Positions 1-8,932 of a stretch of DNA of 64,000 nt are shown here, in pieces (the stretch's first letter is position 1; each line of letters begins with the position of its first letter). Origin of the DNA: Selenomonadaceae bacterium (lineage in GTDB: Bacteria; Bacillota; Negativicutes; Selenomonadales; Selenomonadaceae); contig JAGABT010000016.1 of assembly GCA_017614505.1 (NCBI GenBank), forward strand, positions 434,001 through 498,000, written 5' to 3'. Below the pieces are notes generated by a model. That model was not told the origin of the DNA, ran no database searches, and worked only from the letters and a program-made list of their open reading frames with translations. A program made the translations under genes and the position numbers.

Positions 1-2290
1 TGTGAATGGTCATGACGCGGACGACGTTTTCAGATTCAGACAGGGTGCGGGCGGCGGAAAGGTCGTTGCCGAGGTCGCGGATTTTCCGAATGAACTGGAT
101 AAATCTTGACAGACCGCGGAAGGAAGTTTTTTCATAAGCGGCGGCGCGGTCGATAAGCATGCGCAGATTAGCTTGAGGGATTTTTCCATCGACCTTGCCG
201 CCAAAATAATCGTAGTAGCCGGTTTCGCGGTAAATCAGATTCAGCAGCTCCGGCACACTCATTTTATACGCGAGCTCGCGCCAGCGATTAATTTTGGCGA
301 GGAACTCCTTACAGCCAGGGTCGTTGCTGATAAGCGTGAACAAATCGGCGGCGCGGTCTTTAATGCGCAGCTGGGCGAGGTATTCGGTGCTGAAACCGCC
401 AATGGGACTGAGCATGACGGCGGCGAGCGGAATATCCTGACGGGCGTTGTCCAAAATTTTCAGCAGGTTGACGATAGTTTGAATTTCGGCGGCGTTGAAG
501 TAGCCGTTTTTATCGGCGGCGTAGGCGGAAATATTATTTTTGCGGAGGACTTCGACGATTTTGGCGGCGATACCGTCCATGGAGCGGAACAGAATCACGA
601 TGTCGCGGAACTCAATCTGGCGGTAGGCGCCGAGGTTTTTGTCCCAGATATTCTTTTTGAGCATGGCGTTGATTTTGTCGGCGATAAACTGCATTTCAGT
701 TTCAAGGCGGTCAAAATCCGGCGTGTAGTCGGAATCTTCATCGTCGTCGAATTTTTTCGCGCTGGTGCGGTTGAGATTGAGAATGCAAAGCTCGGCGGGT
801 TCGTTGAAAGTATTGGCGGAGGCTGGATAACTGGCGCCGAAGTTGAGGCGGGCGTCCGCGTCGTAGTCAATTTCCATGGCGTCGCTGGTCATAAGCTTTT
901 CAAAGACGGCGTTGACGGCGTTGACAACCTGCCTGCGCGAACGGAAATTCTGCGAAAGGTCGACGCGTTCAGAATCGGCGCGGCTGGGGTAGTCTAGATA
1001 TTTTTTGAGGAAAATTTCGGGCTCGGCGTTGCGGAAGCGGTAGATTGACTGCTTGACGTCACCGACGGCGAAAAAGTTATTCGCGCGGGCAATGCGGCTG
1101 ATAATTTCTTCCTGCACGCCGTTGGTATCCTGATATTCGTCGACCATGATGACGCTGAATTTTTCGCGGTAGCTGGCGGCGGTGGAACTGTCGGCGTCGA
1201 AAATTTCCAGCGCGAGGTGTTCCATGTCGTCGAAGTCGATGATATTTTTATCGCGCTTGGCTTTGGTGAAGGCGGCGTCGAAGTCGAGCGTAACCTGAAC
1301 GAGCTGGCGGACAGACTCAGCGAGGGCGTGCATTTCGGAAATAATGTCAGCGGTTGACGCGGTGATAAGGGTATCGCTGAGCTTTTTGATTTTGCCCTTG
1401 TAGGCGTCGCGGCGGGTTTTGAGTTCTTCCTTAACTTCAGGGTCAAGCTTTTTGGCGTCGAAGCGCTTGAAGTCGGCGGTCTGGAGCAGGGCAAAAAGTT
1501 TGTCGAGGTCACCAGCGGCGGCTAATTCGGCGATAAGCAGGAAATCCGCGTCGAGGCATTTGGCGGCGCTGGCGAATTTGAGAATGGCGCGGCAGTCGGC
1601 GCGGGAATAGTTTATGACGCTTTGAGCCTGCTGGAACGCGAAACTTTTGACGGTATCGAGCCAGCTGGAGCCGTCGGGCAGGGTGAAAGTTTCTGGGTTC
1701 TGGTAAAGTTCGACGAGGGAGTTAAGCCAGTCGCGCGGGTAGGGGCGGGACTGCGAAAATTTGTGCAGATTGATAATGAGCTCGTGCAGATTCGAATCGC
1801 CCTGAACGCTGCCGCCAAATTCGTCGGTGAACTTGAGGAAGGCGGCGTCGGCGGCGGAATATTTCTGCTCGAAAAGTTCTTCAATAACGTCCTGCTTGAG
1901 AATGCTAAGTTCGTGTTCATCGGCTTCGCGGAATTTCGGGTCGAGGCTGATTTTGGCGAAGTGGCGCTTGAGCACGGAAAGGCAGAAGGCGTGGAAAGTC
2001 ATGATAGAGGCGCCGCTGAGAAGAATTTGCTGGCGTTCGAGGCGTTCAGGTTCGACGGCGCTGGCAATTTCGCTGGCGATGGCTTTATGAATGCGGGTGC
2101 GCATTTCGGCGGCGGCGGCGTTGGTGAAGGTGACGATTAGCATTTTGTCAATGTCGCAGGCGCCGGAAGCTACGAGCTGAACAATGCGTTCGACGAGTAC
2201 GGCGGTTTTGCCGGAGCCGGCGGCGGCAGCTACCAGCAGATTTTTATCGCGGCTTTGAATTGCGGCTTGTTGCTGATTAGTAAATTCCAT
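1..2290 (-). CDS. addA: ATP-dependent helicase/nuclease subunit A (AddA), 3' end cut by window
   Basis: The frame stays open from ATG at 2290 to the window edge (763 codons). It is the motor subunit of the AddAB exonuclease/helicase that processes double-strand breaks for RecA. The N-terminus has the UvrD/Rep Walker A (AAAGSGKTAVLVERI, about residues 21-35) followed by VTFTNAAAAEMR, and later DEYQDTN (Walker B, about residue 388) and GDVKQSIYRFR, an arrangement typical of AddA. The C-terminal helicase part and the RecB-like nuclease domain lie beyond the window. GGGAGG sits 8 bases before the ATG. Its usual partner addB is not upstream; the aldolase gene and a repeat are there instead. Confidence 0.93.
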   Translation of the reverse strand, partial: MEFTNQQQAAIQSRDKNLLVAAAAGSGKTAVLVERIVQLVASGACDIDKMLIVTFTNAAAAEMRTRIHKAIASEIASAVEPERLERQQILLSGASIMTFHAFCLSVLKRHFAKISLDPKFREADEHELSILKQDVIEELFEQKYSAADAAFLKFTDEFGGSVQGDSNLHELIINLHKFSQSRPYPRDWLNSLVELYQNPETFTLPDGSSWLDTVKSFAFQQAQSVINYSRADCRAILKFASAAKCLDADFLLIAELAAAGDLDKLFALLQTADFKRFDAKKLDPEVKEELKTRRDAYKGKIKKLSDTLITASTADIISEMHALAESVRQLVQVTLDFDAAFTKAKRDKNIIDFDDMEHLALEIFDADSSTAASYREKFSVIMVDEYQDTNGVQEEIISRIARANNFFAVGDVKQSIYRFRNAEPEIFLKKYLDYPSRADSERVDLSQNFRSRRQVVNAVNAVFEKLMTSDAMEIDYDADARLNFGASYPASANTFNEPAELCILNLNRTSAKKFDDDEDSDYTPDFDRLETEMQFIADKINAMLKKNIWDKNLGAYRQIEFRDIVILFRSMDGIAAKIVEVLRKNNISAYAADKNGYFNAAEIQTIVNLLKILDNARQDIPLAAVMLSPIGGFSTEYLAQLRIKDRAADLFTLISNDPGCKEFLAKINRWRELAYKMSVPELLNLIYRETGYYDYFGGKVDGKIPQANLRMLIDRAAAYEKTSFRGLSRFIQFIRKIRDLGNDLSAARTLSESENVVRVMTIH

Positions 2291-2325
2291 AAAATTCCTC
2301 CCAGAATAAAAAAAATCGCAAATCG

Positions 2326-2454
2326 AGAAGCGCGCCATGGACGTATTAGAGGCCGCCCATGGACGGGCGGCCGCCCGCGCCATTCGCCGGATGCGAATGC
2401 AGCGGGCTGTCTTTCTTTGCTACTTTCTTTCTGCACCAGAAAGAAAGTAGATAC
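2326..2454 (-). repeat. Modular palindromic repeat, copy A
   Basis: Read on the minus strand, this has a purine/pyrimidine hairpin (CTACTTTCTTTCTGGTGCAG and its complement), then a hairpin with loop CCGGCG (ATTCGCATCCGGCGAAT), then a palindrome centred on CCATGG (GGCCGCCCGTCCATGGGC region), then CTCTAATACGTCCATGG. The same order of modules recurs at 4690-4864, 19078-19256, 27190-27333 and 48943-49083. It lies between the fba terminator and addA. Confidence 0.8.
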
Positions 2455-2474
2455 AAAAAAAACGCCAATGAAAC

Positions 2475-2511
2475 TCAAAAATCCCCGACCGACAGAAATC
2501 AGCCGAGGATT
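2475..2511 (-). terminator. Rho-independent terminator of fba
   Basis: On the minus strand a 13-bp stem (AATCCTCGGCTGA with TCGGTCGGGGATT, several G-T pairs) closes a 6-base loop and is followed by TTTTTG. It lies 45 bases beyond the fba stop. Confidence 0.75.
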
Positions 2512-2555
2512 TGAGCGCTGCGATGAAACAGCGAAAAATTTTTTGCGTAGATGAA

Positions 2556-3551
2556 TTAATACTCGTTGACCAGAGCCATGATGCCAGGCGCGCTGCCTTC
2601 GGAGCCGAGAACGGTCTTAATCTTGTGAATGACGAGTTCCTTGATGTAGTCGCGACCAGGAGCGATGTACTGGCGAGGATCGAAATGTTCAGGATGAGCG
2701 ATGAAGTGTTCGCGGATACCAGCGGTCATAGCGAGGCGGAGGTCGGAGTCGATGTTAATCTTGCAGACTGCAGATTTCGCCGCTTTGCGGAGCTGATCTT
2801 CAGGAATGCCAATAGCGTCGTCGAGTTTGCCGCCGTTGTCATTGATGATTTTGACGTACTTCGGAATAACGGAAGATGCGCCGTGGAGAACAATCGGGAA
2901 GCCAGGGATTTTCTTTTCAATTTCAGCGAGAACGTCAAAGCGGAGTTCAGGCGGGACGAGAACGCCGTCCGCATTGCGGGTGCACTGTTCGGGTTTGAAT
3001 TTGAATGCGCCGTGGCTGGTGCCGATAGCGATAGCCAGAGAGTCGCAGCCGGTCTTGCTGACAAATTCTTCGACTTCTTCGGGCTTGGTGTAGTGGGCGT
3101 TTTCAGCGGAAACGTTTACATCGTCTTCGACGCCTGCGAGCTGTCCGAGTTCAGCCTCAACAACGACGTTATGAGCGTGCGCGTATTCGACAACTTCCTT
3201 GGTTTTTTCAATGTTTTCTTTGAAGGAATAGTGCGAGCCGTCGAACATAACGGAAGTGAAGCCATCGTCGATGCAGGATTTGCAGGTTGCGTAGTCAGGA
3301 CCGTGGTCGAGGTGCAGCGCAATCGGAATGTCGCTGACTTCGAGAGCCGCGCGGACGAGGTGTACGAGGTAGCGGGAATTGGCGTATTTTCTTGCGCCAG
3401 CGGAGCACTGGAGAATTACCGGCGAATTGAGTTCAGCCGCAGCGCCCGTGATACCCTGCACGATTTCCATGTTGTTGACGTTGAACGCGCCAATCGCGAA
3501 GCCGCCCTCATAGGCTTTTTTGAACATGGCTGTGGTCTTAATCAATGGCAT
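2556..3551 (-). CDS. fba: Class II fructose-1,6-bisphosphate aldolase
   Basis: 331 residues. It cleaves fructose-1,6-bisphosphate to DHAP and glyceraldehyde-3-phosphate in glycolysis and works in reverse in gluconeogenesis. Class II (metal-dependent) features are the N-terminal GAFNVNNME, the metal-site motif LHLDHG (around residue 80), the central EAELGQLAG and a C-terminal glycine loop with HGASS. The length is slightly above the usual 285-310. AGGAGG precedes the ATG. Single gene with its own promoter (3620-3649) and terminator (2475-2511). Very close family members act on tagatose bisphosphate, so the substrate is inferred. Confidence 0.95.
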   Translation of the reverse strand: MPLIKTTAMFKKAYEGGFAIGAFNVNNMEIVQGITGAAAELNSPVILQCSAGARKYANSRYLVHLVRAALEVSDIPIALHLDHGPDYATCKSCIDDGFTSVMFDGSHYSFKENIEKTKEVVEYAHAHNVVVEAELGQLAGVEDDVNVSAENAHYTKPEEVEEFVSKTGCDSLAIAIGTSHGAFKFKPEQCTRNADGVLVPPELRFDVLAEIEKKIPGFPIVLHGASSVIPKYVKIINDNGGKLDDAIGIPEDQLRKAAKSAVCKINIDSDLRLAMTAGIREHFIAHPEHFDPRQYIAPGRDYIKELVIHKIKTVLGSEGSAPGIMALVNEY

Positions 3552-3619
3552 TTAGCATTACCTCCTAAAAACATAACACAAATTTTTCCTGGAGCTTGCG
3601 CCCCCTTAACAACACAGGT

Positions 3620-3649
3620 ATTTTACCACACCTTCTACAAAACTTGCAA
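3620..3649 (-). promoter_or_regulatory. fba promoter
   Basis: On the minus strand TTGCAA and TAAAAT are separated by 18 bases; the -10 is preceded by TGG (extended -10). The predicted start lies about 60 bases upstream of the fba ATG. Confidence 0.65.
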
Positions 3650-3702
3650 CTGCCTTTTGAAAATTTTTTGACAATTTACCAGAAAAATTTTTTTGCGGGG
3701 TC

Positions 3703-3731
3703 TTGATTATTGTGAAATTTTGCTGTATATT
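3703..3731 (+). promoter_or_regulatory. Promoter of polysaccharide deacetylase gene
   Basis: TTGATT and TATATT spaced by 17 bases, about 50 bases upstream of the ATG at 3781; the region around it is very AT-rich. Confidence 0.6.
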
Positions 3732-3780
3732 ATAGCTATCGTTTCAGATAAGTTTCATTCTCGTGGAAATGGAGGACGCC

Positions 3781-4686
3781 ATGAAAAGGATATTTTGCTT
3801 GATGTTGGTGATTGCGGCGGTGAGTTTGTTTGGAGGATACAGCAGCGTTGGCGGCGATGGCGATCCCCCGCATACGGCAGCCGCGCAGATTAAATTCCCT
3901 GCGGTTGTCGGCGAAAGTTTTTTTGAGCATGAGCCGGAACATTTTGTCGTAGCGAATGAAAATTTTTCCAACCTGCAGCTCGCCGAAATTGACAAGCCGG
4001 TTTACGATAAGTACGAAGTTCTTGAGCGCGAAGCCAAAGGTTTGTCTTTAAATCTGCCGGAAATTGAGCCGTACCGCGCGGAAAAAGTCGCCTACCTGAC
4101 TTTTGACGACGGACCCGACGATAAGGTTACGCCAACGATTCTCGACATTCTCAAGGCGGAAGGCGTCCACGCAACTTTCTTCGTGCTCGGCAGCATGGTT
4201 GAGCAGAATCCGAACGTCCTCAAGCGCATTTTCAACGAGGGTCATGCTATCGGCAACCACAGCTACAATCACGTTTACAGCGAACTTTACCGCTCGCCGT
4301 GGGATTTCGCCGACCAGTTCATTAAGACCGACGAAATTATTAAAGAAACCATTGGTGTCCGCCCGCTGATTATCCGCGCGCCTGGCGGTACTGCCGGCGT
4401 TTTCAACAACGATTACTGGGCGATGGTTGATTCGTGCGGCTACGCCGAATACGACTGGAACGCCAGCACTGAAGACGCTACCGCCAGCGTTCCCAATGCG
4501 TCCAGGCAGGTTGACAATATCATTAAGCAGCTGAAAGATTATCAGCCGAATACGCTCATTATCCTTATGCATTCCAAAGCCGGTAAGGAAGAGACTGCCA
4601 AAGCCCTGCCCGTGCTTATCGATTTACTCAGAAATAAAGGCTATAAGTTCGGCGTCGTTACGCCTATGACGCCTCAGCCGTGGTGA
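3781..4686 (+). CDS. Polysaccharide deacetylase (NodB/PgdA-like), exported
   Basis: 301 residues. The NodB fold spans about residues 100-295: TFDDGPDD (catalytic Asp and metal Asp), HSYNH (metal His pair), RAPGG, DWNAST and LIILMHS. Such CE4 enzymes remove N-acetyl groups from peptidoglycan or another polysaccharide outside the membrane. The start at 3781 is chosen because GGAGG lies 5 bases upstream; the longer GTG frame at 3763 has no ribosome site. The N-terminus is a signal peptide ending SLFGGYSS, which would be a perfect lipobox if the Tyr were Cys (TAC versus TGC). Monocistronic; copy B of the palindromic repeat follows 4 bases after the stop and may act as terminator. Confidence 0.88.
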   Translation: MKRIFCLMLVIAAVSLFGGYSSVGGDGDPPHTAAAQIKFPAVVGESFFEHEPEHFVVANENFSNLQLAEIDKPVYDKYEVLEREAKGLSLNLPEIEPYRAEKVAYLTFDDGPDDKVTPTILDILKAEGVHATFFVLGSMVEQNPNVLKRIFNEGHAIGNHSYNHVYSELYRSPWDFADQFIKTDEIIKETIGVRPLIIRAPGGTAGVFNNDYWAMVDSCGYAEYDWNASTEDATASVPNASRQVDNIIKQLKDYQPNTLIILMHSKAGKEETAKALPVLIDLLRNKGYKFGVVTPMTPQPW

Positions 4687-4689
4687 TGC

Positions 4690-4864
4690 TTGTTACTTTC
4701 TTTTGGTGCAAAAGAAAGTAACCAAAGAAAACAGCCCGCTGAAATCGCGTCCAGCGATTTGCGCGGGCGGCGCCCCGTCCATGGGGCGCCTCTTAAGCGC
4801 GTGCGTCCATGGCGCGCTTCTTAATATGGCACTTCTTAAGCGCGTGCGTCCATGTGGCGCCTCT
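4690..4864 (+). repeat. Modular palindromic repeat, copy B
   Basis: Begins with a perfect hairpin (GTTACTTTCTTTTGG with its complement), then a hairpin with AAATCGCGTCCAGCGATTT, then GGCGCCCCGTCCATGGGGC, then two tandem copies of a tail module containing CTTAAGCGCGTGCGTCCATG. It is the longest copy because the tail module is repeated. Confidence 0.8.
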
Positions 4865-4877
4865 TTTTTTATTTGCG

Positions 4878-4962
4878 TTATTCAACTTTAATGCGAATCC
4901 TGCAAGGCGACGAGTAGGAGCGTTGCTTCGATTATAAAATCTGTCCATTTCCTCGCCGAGGC
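4878..4962 (-). repeat. Imperfect tandem duplicate of the potD 3' end
   Basis: The last codons of potD (4965-5028, encoding GEEMDRFYNRQWMRVKVE and stop) are partly repeated just downstream. Bases 4929-4962 match 4993-5028 with two or three changes, and 4878-4891 match 4965-4978, but the middle differs (37 bases versus 14). The duplicate has no start and is outside the coding frame of potD, so it is a scar. Confidence 0.7.
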
Positions 4963-4964
4963 AA

Positions 4965-6023
4965 TTATTCAACTTTAACTCTCATCCATTGGCGATTATA
5001 GAATCTGTCCATTTCCTCGCCGAGGTAAACATAAGTCTCCTGATTTTCGTAAACGGACGGGTCTGGAAATGCTATCGGCGAATTTTTATAATCTTCGTCT
5101 TCCTCCAGTTCCTGTACGGCAATATTCGGCGTGGAGAAGCCGAGGTAGTCGAAATTCATCACGGCGATATTCGGGCGGCACATAAAATCTATGAACTTGT
5201 GCGCGTTGTCGACGTTCTCGGCGTCGCGCGTTATCACCCATGAATCTATCCAGAAATTTGTGCCTTCCTTCGGTATCGCGTATTCCATATCTTCATTTTC
5301 CAGCGAAATCATCAGCGCGTCGCCAGAAAATATCACGCCCAGCGCCGATTCGCCGGAAATAAGCTTGTCCTTCGCCTCGTCCACTACATACGCCTGCACC
5401 AGCGGTTTCTGCGCGATTAGCATATCCCGCGCCTGCCCGATAATTTCTCTGTCTGTTTCGTTCAGGCTCCGCCCCATGAGTTTAAGCGGCACCATTAGCG
5501 CGTCGCGCGCCGAATCCTGCATCAGAATTTCGTTGCGGTATCGCTCGTCCCACAGAATTTCCCAGCTGTCTACCGGCTCCTCAATCAGCGTCGAGTTGTA
5601 CATTATCCCGACAGTTCCCCAGCAGTAAGGCACGGAATATTTATTCCCAGGGTCGAACGCCTGCGACTGCTGGAAAAATTTTTCGCCAATGTATTTTTTC
5701 GCCGTCGGCAACTTATTAAAATCTATCGGCTGAAGCAAATCGTTATGAATCATTTTCTGAATCATGTAGTCCGACGGGCAAATCACGTCGTAGGTGACGG
5801 CGCCGCTGGCAATTCGCGGGTACATGCTCTCGTTGGTGTCGTAGGTGTCATAAATCACGTGAATGCCGGTTTCCTCCTCGAACATCTCAATCGTCTCAGG
5901 ATCAACGTAGTCGCCCCAGTTGTAGACGTAGACAACATTATCTTCGTCGTCATTTTCCGCGAAACCGCAGCCGCTCAAAAGCCCGCAAGCAAGAATCAGC
6001 GCGAAAGTTAAAATTTTCTTCAT
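4965..6023 (-). CDS. potD: Spermidine/putrescine ABC transporter, substrate-binding lipoprotein
   Basis: 352 residues. Signal peptide with lipobox LLSGC (Cys about 19) places it on the outer face of the cytoplasmic membrane. The mature part is a PotD/PotF-type binding protein: NWGDYVDPETIEMFEEETG near the start, then CPSDYMIQKMI, PYCWGTVG, and IDFMCRPN near the C-terminus. It hands polyamines to PotBC. Last gene of potA-potB-potC-potD; its start ATG shares one base with the potC stop. Confidence 0.93.
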   Translation of the reverse strand: MKKILTFALILACGLLSGCGFAENDDEDNVVYVYNWGDYVDPETIEMFEEETGIHVIYDTYDTNESMYPRIASGAVTYDVICPSDYMIQKMIHNDLLQPIDFNKLPTAKKYIGEKFFQQSQAFDPGNKYSVPYCWGTVGIMYNSTLIEEPVDSWEILWDERYRNEILMQDSARDALMVPLKLMGRSLNETDREIIGQARDMLIAQKPLVQAYVVDEAKDKLISGESALGVIFSGDALMISLENEDMEYAIPKEGTNFWIDSWVITRDAENVDNAHKFIDFMCRPNIAVMNFDYLGFSTPNIAVQELEEDEDYKNSPIAFPDPSVYENQETYVYLGEEMDRFYNRQWMRVKVE

Positions 6024-6799
6024 TACAGTACCTCCGCGTTCAGCTTTTTCCGATTCGCCGCGAACAGCACCACGAAAATCAGCACGGCGAAAAATACCAG
6101 CGTCGACAGCGCGTACATTTCGGGGTGTATTCCCAGTTTCAGCTGCGAATAAATCGCCGTCGGCAATGTGTGAACGCCCGCGCCCCGCGTGAAGTACGTG
6201 ATTATGAAATCGTCCGCCGACATCGTAAACGCCAGCAGAAAGCCCGCGAATATGCTCGGTCTGAGCTCCGGCATTACCACGCTCGTGAACGCTTTGAACG
6301 GCGACGCCCCCAAATCCAGCGCCGCCTCATACGAACTTTTGTCCAGCGCCATCAGCTGCGGCATTATGCACAGAATTACATACGGCACATTGAAAACCAC
6401 GTGCGCCAGCAGGATTGAGTCGTAGCCCAGCCGCATTCCCAGCCCTATGAACAACAGCATAAGCGAAATTCCCGTTACAATATCCGCGTTCAAAATCGGC
6501 ACATTCGCCACGCTCATGAACATCGCCCGCCACTTTTTCCCGACTTCGCGCAGAGCCAGACACGTCACTAAGCCCAGCACCGTCGCTATCGCCGCTGATA
6601 AAAATCCTATCGACAGCGTGTTCGACAGCGCGTCCAGAATTTCTTCGTTCTCAAAAAGCGATTCGTACCACTTCAGCGTAAAGCCAGTCCAGTGCCCGCG
6701 ATATTTACTTTCGTTGAAGGACTGCGCGATTAATACGCCAATCGGCGCATACAGGAACAGGAATATCGCCGCAAGGTAAGCCGTCTTAAGCCGCGCCAT
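6023..6799 (-). CDS. potC: Spermidine/putrescine ABC transporter permease
   Basis: 258 residues, about six membrane helices, with the binding-protein-dependent permease (EAA) loop EAALDLGASPFKAFTSVVMPE that docks on PotA. The N-terminal signature (YAPIGVLIAQSFNESK) is typical of PotC. ATG at 6799 directly abuts the potB stop at 6800, with AAGGGGGCGG upstream inside potB, so translation is probably coupled. Confidence 0.93.
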   Translation of the reverse strand: MARLKTAYLAAIFLFLYAPIGVLIAQSFNESKYRGHWTGFTLKWYESLFENEEILDALSNTLSIGFLSAAIATVLGLVTCLALREVGKKWRAMFMSVANVPILNADIVTGISLMLLFIGLGMRLGYDSILLAHVVFNVPYVILCIMPQLMALDKSSYEAALDLGASPFKAFTSVVMPELRPSIFAGFLLAFTMSADDFIITYFTRGAGVHTLPTAIYSQLKLGIHPEMYALSTLVFFAVLIFVVLFAANRKKLNAEVL

Positions 6800-7615
6800 T
6801 CAATCCGCCCCCTTGTCGAAAATCATCGTCAAAATCATGTTCAGCACGATAAAAATCATCAGCACTATCGACAGCGCCGCGCCTAAGTGCCAGTCATATT
6901 CCACCGTGAACTCCTGCTCAATCACGTTGCCTATCAGCAGAATTTTTCCGCCGCCGAGCAGCGCGCTTATCGCAAAGGTTGTCAGCGCCGGTATGAACAC
7001 CATAGTTATTCCGCTGACCGCGCCAGGCAAACTCAGCGGCAGTATGACTTTCGTGAACGTCTGCCACGCCGTTGCACCCAAATCCTTCGCCGCCTCGATT
7101 ACGCTCCTGTCAATCTTCGACAGCGACACGTACAGCGGCAGCACCATGTACGGCAGGTAATTGTAAATCATTCCGATAACGACCGCCGCCGAGGTGTTTA
7201 TCAGCGTGAAGTCCGGCAGCGACAACAATCTCAAAAACTGATTCAACACGCCGTTTTTTTCCAAAATCGTCTGCCACGCCATTGTTGAGAGCAGTGTATT
7301 CATCCACAGCGGCAGAATGAAAAGCAGCGTGATTATCACTCCGGCGGATTTCGCGCGCTCCACCAGAATCAGGCACAGCGGATACGCTAAAACTAAGCAG
7401 ACGACCGTACTTACCAGCGCGAGCACTACCGACCATTCCAGCGAGTAGAAAAATTCCGTCTGAAATATCGTCGCCAGATTTTCCAGCGTGAACGCGCCCG
7501 CCTCGTTGGTTACACCGTACCAGACGATAAAAAGCAGCGGCACGAATATGAAAATCCCTGCCCAGACGCAGAACGGCGCTAAGAATAAGTTCCGCATTCC
7601 CGCCGACCTAAACAT
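6800..7615 (-). CDS. potB: Spermidine/putrescine ABC transporter permease
   Basis: 271 residues with six predicted helices and the EAA loop EAAKDLGATAWQTFTKVILP. The PotB/PotC pair forms the membrane channel. I prefer ATG at 7615 (9 bases after GAGGAGG) to the in-frame TTG at 7624, which would touch the ribosome site. The start lies within the last codons of potA, so the two genes overlap slightly. Confidence 0.92.
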   Translation of the reverse strand: MFRSAGMRNLFLAPFCVWAGIFIFVPLLFIVWYGVTNEAGAFTLENLATIFQTEFFYSLEWSVVLALVSTVVCLVLAYPLCLILVERAKSAGVIITLLFILPLWMNTLLSTMAWQTILEKNGVLNQFLRLLSLPDFTLINTSAAVVIGMIYNYLPYMVLPLYVSLSKIDRSVIEAAKDLGATAWQTFTKVILPLSLPGAVSGITMVFIPALTTFAISALLGGGKILLIGNVIEQEFTVEYDWHLGAALSIVLMIFIVLNMILTMIFDKGAD

Positions 7616-8678
7616 CTTTCGCAACCTCCTCGTCTTCGGATTGCGGCTTGCTCATAATCTGAATGTTGTAGGGGTCAAGATTGAGGCTGACGCGTTCGCC
7701 GACTTCGCGCCCGTGAATCGACTGAACCAGCCACTTGAAGCCGCCGGCGTCAACGGTAATATCGTAGGACATTCCCCAGAAAACTACGCGCGTAACAGTG
7801 CCGTTGAGCGCATTTTCGTCCGGCGCGCCCAGCGTAATATCTTCGGGGCGAATCTGCACGTCAACGGAACATTCAGGCGGAAATCCAACGTCTACGCAGG
7901 GATATTCCCTGTCCAAAATTCTGACAAGTTTATCGCGAACCATAACGCCGTCGATAATGTTGCTGTCGCCGATAAAGTCCGCCACGAACGCATTTTCCGG
8001 CTCGTTGTAAACTTCCTCCGGCGTGCCAATCTGCTGAATGTAGCCCTGATTCATGACGACAATCGTATCACTCATTGACAGCGCTTCTTCCTGGTCGTGC
8101 GTGACGAAAATAAAAGTTATGCCCGTTTCGCGGTTGATTCGAACAAGTTCGTTACGCATGGCGCGGCGGAGTTTCAAATCCAGCGCGCTCAAAGGTTCGT
8201 CGAGGAGCAAAACTTTCGGCTCGTTGACAATCGCGCGGGCAATGGCAATGCGCTGCTGCTGTCCGCCGCTGAGCTTGGTAACGTCGTTGTTCTCGTAGCC
8301 GGAAAGGTTGACCAGCTTCAGCGCGTATTTAACTTTGTCGGCGATGTAGTCAGCGGGCTTGCCGGCGATTTTCGGTCCGAAGGCGATATTTTCCGCAACG
8401 CTCATGTGCGAGAACAGGGAATACTTTTGAAAGACGGTGTTAATCGGTCGTCGATTGGGCGGCACCGAAGTTATGTCCTTGCCGTCAAAAAGAATTTGCC
8501 CAGAATCCGGCGTCTCGAAACCGCCAATAATCCTGAGCAAAGTCGTCTTGCCGCAGCCAGAAGGTCCCAACAGCGTCACAAACTCGTTTTCGTGTACCGT
8601 CAGATTTATTTCGTCAAGTACCTTCAGGCTGCCGAAAGTTTTTACCACGTTTTCCAGTCGAATCAATTCCTGTTTCAA
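7608..8678 (-). CDS. potA: Spermidine/putrescine ABC transporter ATPase
   Basis: 356 residues. Walker A GPSGCGKTT, Q-loop, signature LSGGQQQR, Walker B LLLDEPLSALD and a switch His in THDQEEA are present, followed by a C-terminal TOBE/OB regulatory domain (about residues 240-350). It powers polyamine uptake. The frame is open back to 8741, but that stretch contains the promoter (8707-8735). TTG at 8678 lies 9 bases after AAAGG and begins KQELIRLENVVK, the normal family start. Confidence 0.92.
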   Translation of the reverse strand: MKQELIRLENVVKTFGSLKVLDEINLTVHENEFVTLLGPSGCGKTTLLRIIGGFETPDSGQILFDGKDITSVPPNRRPINTVFQKYSLFSHMSVAENIAFGPKIAGKPADYIADKVKYALKLVNLSGYENNDVTKLSGGQQQRIAIARAIVNEPKVLLLDEPLSALDLKLRRAMRNELVRINRETGITFIFVTHDQEEALSMSDTIVVMNQGYIQQIGTPEEVYNEPENAFVADFIGDSNIIDGVMVRDKLVRILDREYPCVDVGFPPECSVDVQIRPEDITLGAPDENALNGTVTRVVFWGMSYDITVDAGGFKWLVQSIHGREVGERVSLNLDPYNIQIMSKPQSEDEEVAKDV

Positions 8679-8706
8679 TCCCAACAACCTTTCATGTTTT
8701 TCGGAG

Positions 8707-8735
8707 ATTATAACATAAATTGAAAAAAATAACAA
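8707..8735 (-). promoter_or_regulatory. potABCD promoter
   Basis: On the minus strand TTGTTA, 17 bases, TATAAT. The predicted transcript would start near 8700, about 20 bases before the TTG start of potA, supporting that start. Confidence 0.75.
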
Positions 8736-8742
8736 TCGCACT

Positions 8743-8775
8743 AAAAAAGCCCATCGAGTAAATCACTCGGTGGGA
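8743..8775 (-). terminator. Rho-independent terminator upstream of potA
   Basis: The 10-bp stem CCCATCGAGT/ACTCGGTGGG (one mismatch) around AAATC is flanked by T runs on both strands: GGGCTTTTTT on the minus strand and GGGACTTTTTC on the plus strand. It ends the small unit starting near 9057 and insulates potABCD from it. Confidence 0.8.
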
Positions 8776-8787
8776 CTTTTTCTTTGC

Positions 8788-8925
8788 TCAGAAACCGCAA
8801 GCGGTATGAGTTACTGCGCAGGAGCAGACCTTTTTGAGCGCGTCGCCATGCGCCTCAAAACAGGCTTTTGGAAAATGTTTCCAAATCTGCTCAAAATCTC
8901 CAAAAATCAGCTGAAAAATCATCAT
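8788..8925 (-). CDS. Candidate micro-ORF, 45 residues, Cys-rich C-terminus
   Basis: ATG at 8925 (a second ATG follows at 8922). It starts MMIFQLIFGDFEQIWKHF and ends KKVCSCAVTHTACGF, with three of its four Cys in the last 13 residues. There is no clear ribosome site; it starts 7 bases after the preceding micro-ORF, so coupling is possible. It lies just downstream of the C39 peptidase/ABC export cassette, making it a conceivable but unproven export substrate. There is no double-glycine motif, which argues against that. The opposite strand is also open over the same stretch (8806-8943). Confidence 0.25.
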   Translation of the reverse strand: MMIFQLIFGDFEQIWKHFPKACFEAHGDALKKVCSCAVTHTACGF

Positions 8926-8932
8926 TCAACTT

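Noticed and set aside
173..997. Long plus-strand open frame opposite addA
   Set aside because: Shadow of the strongly biased third positions of addA on the minus strand; no ribosome site and low-complexity composition.
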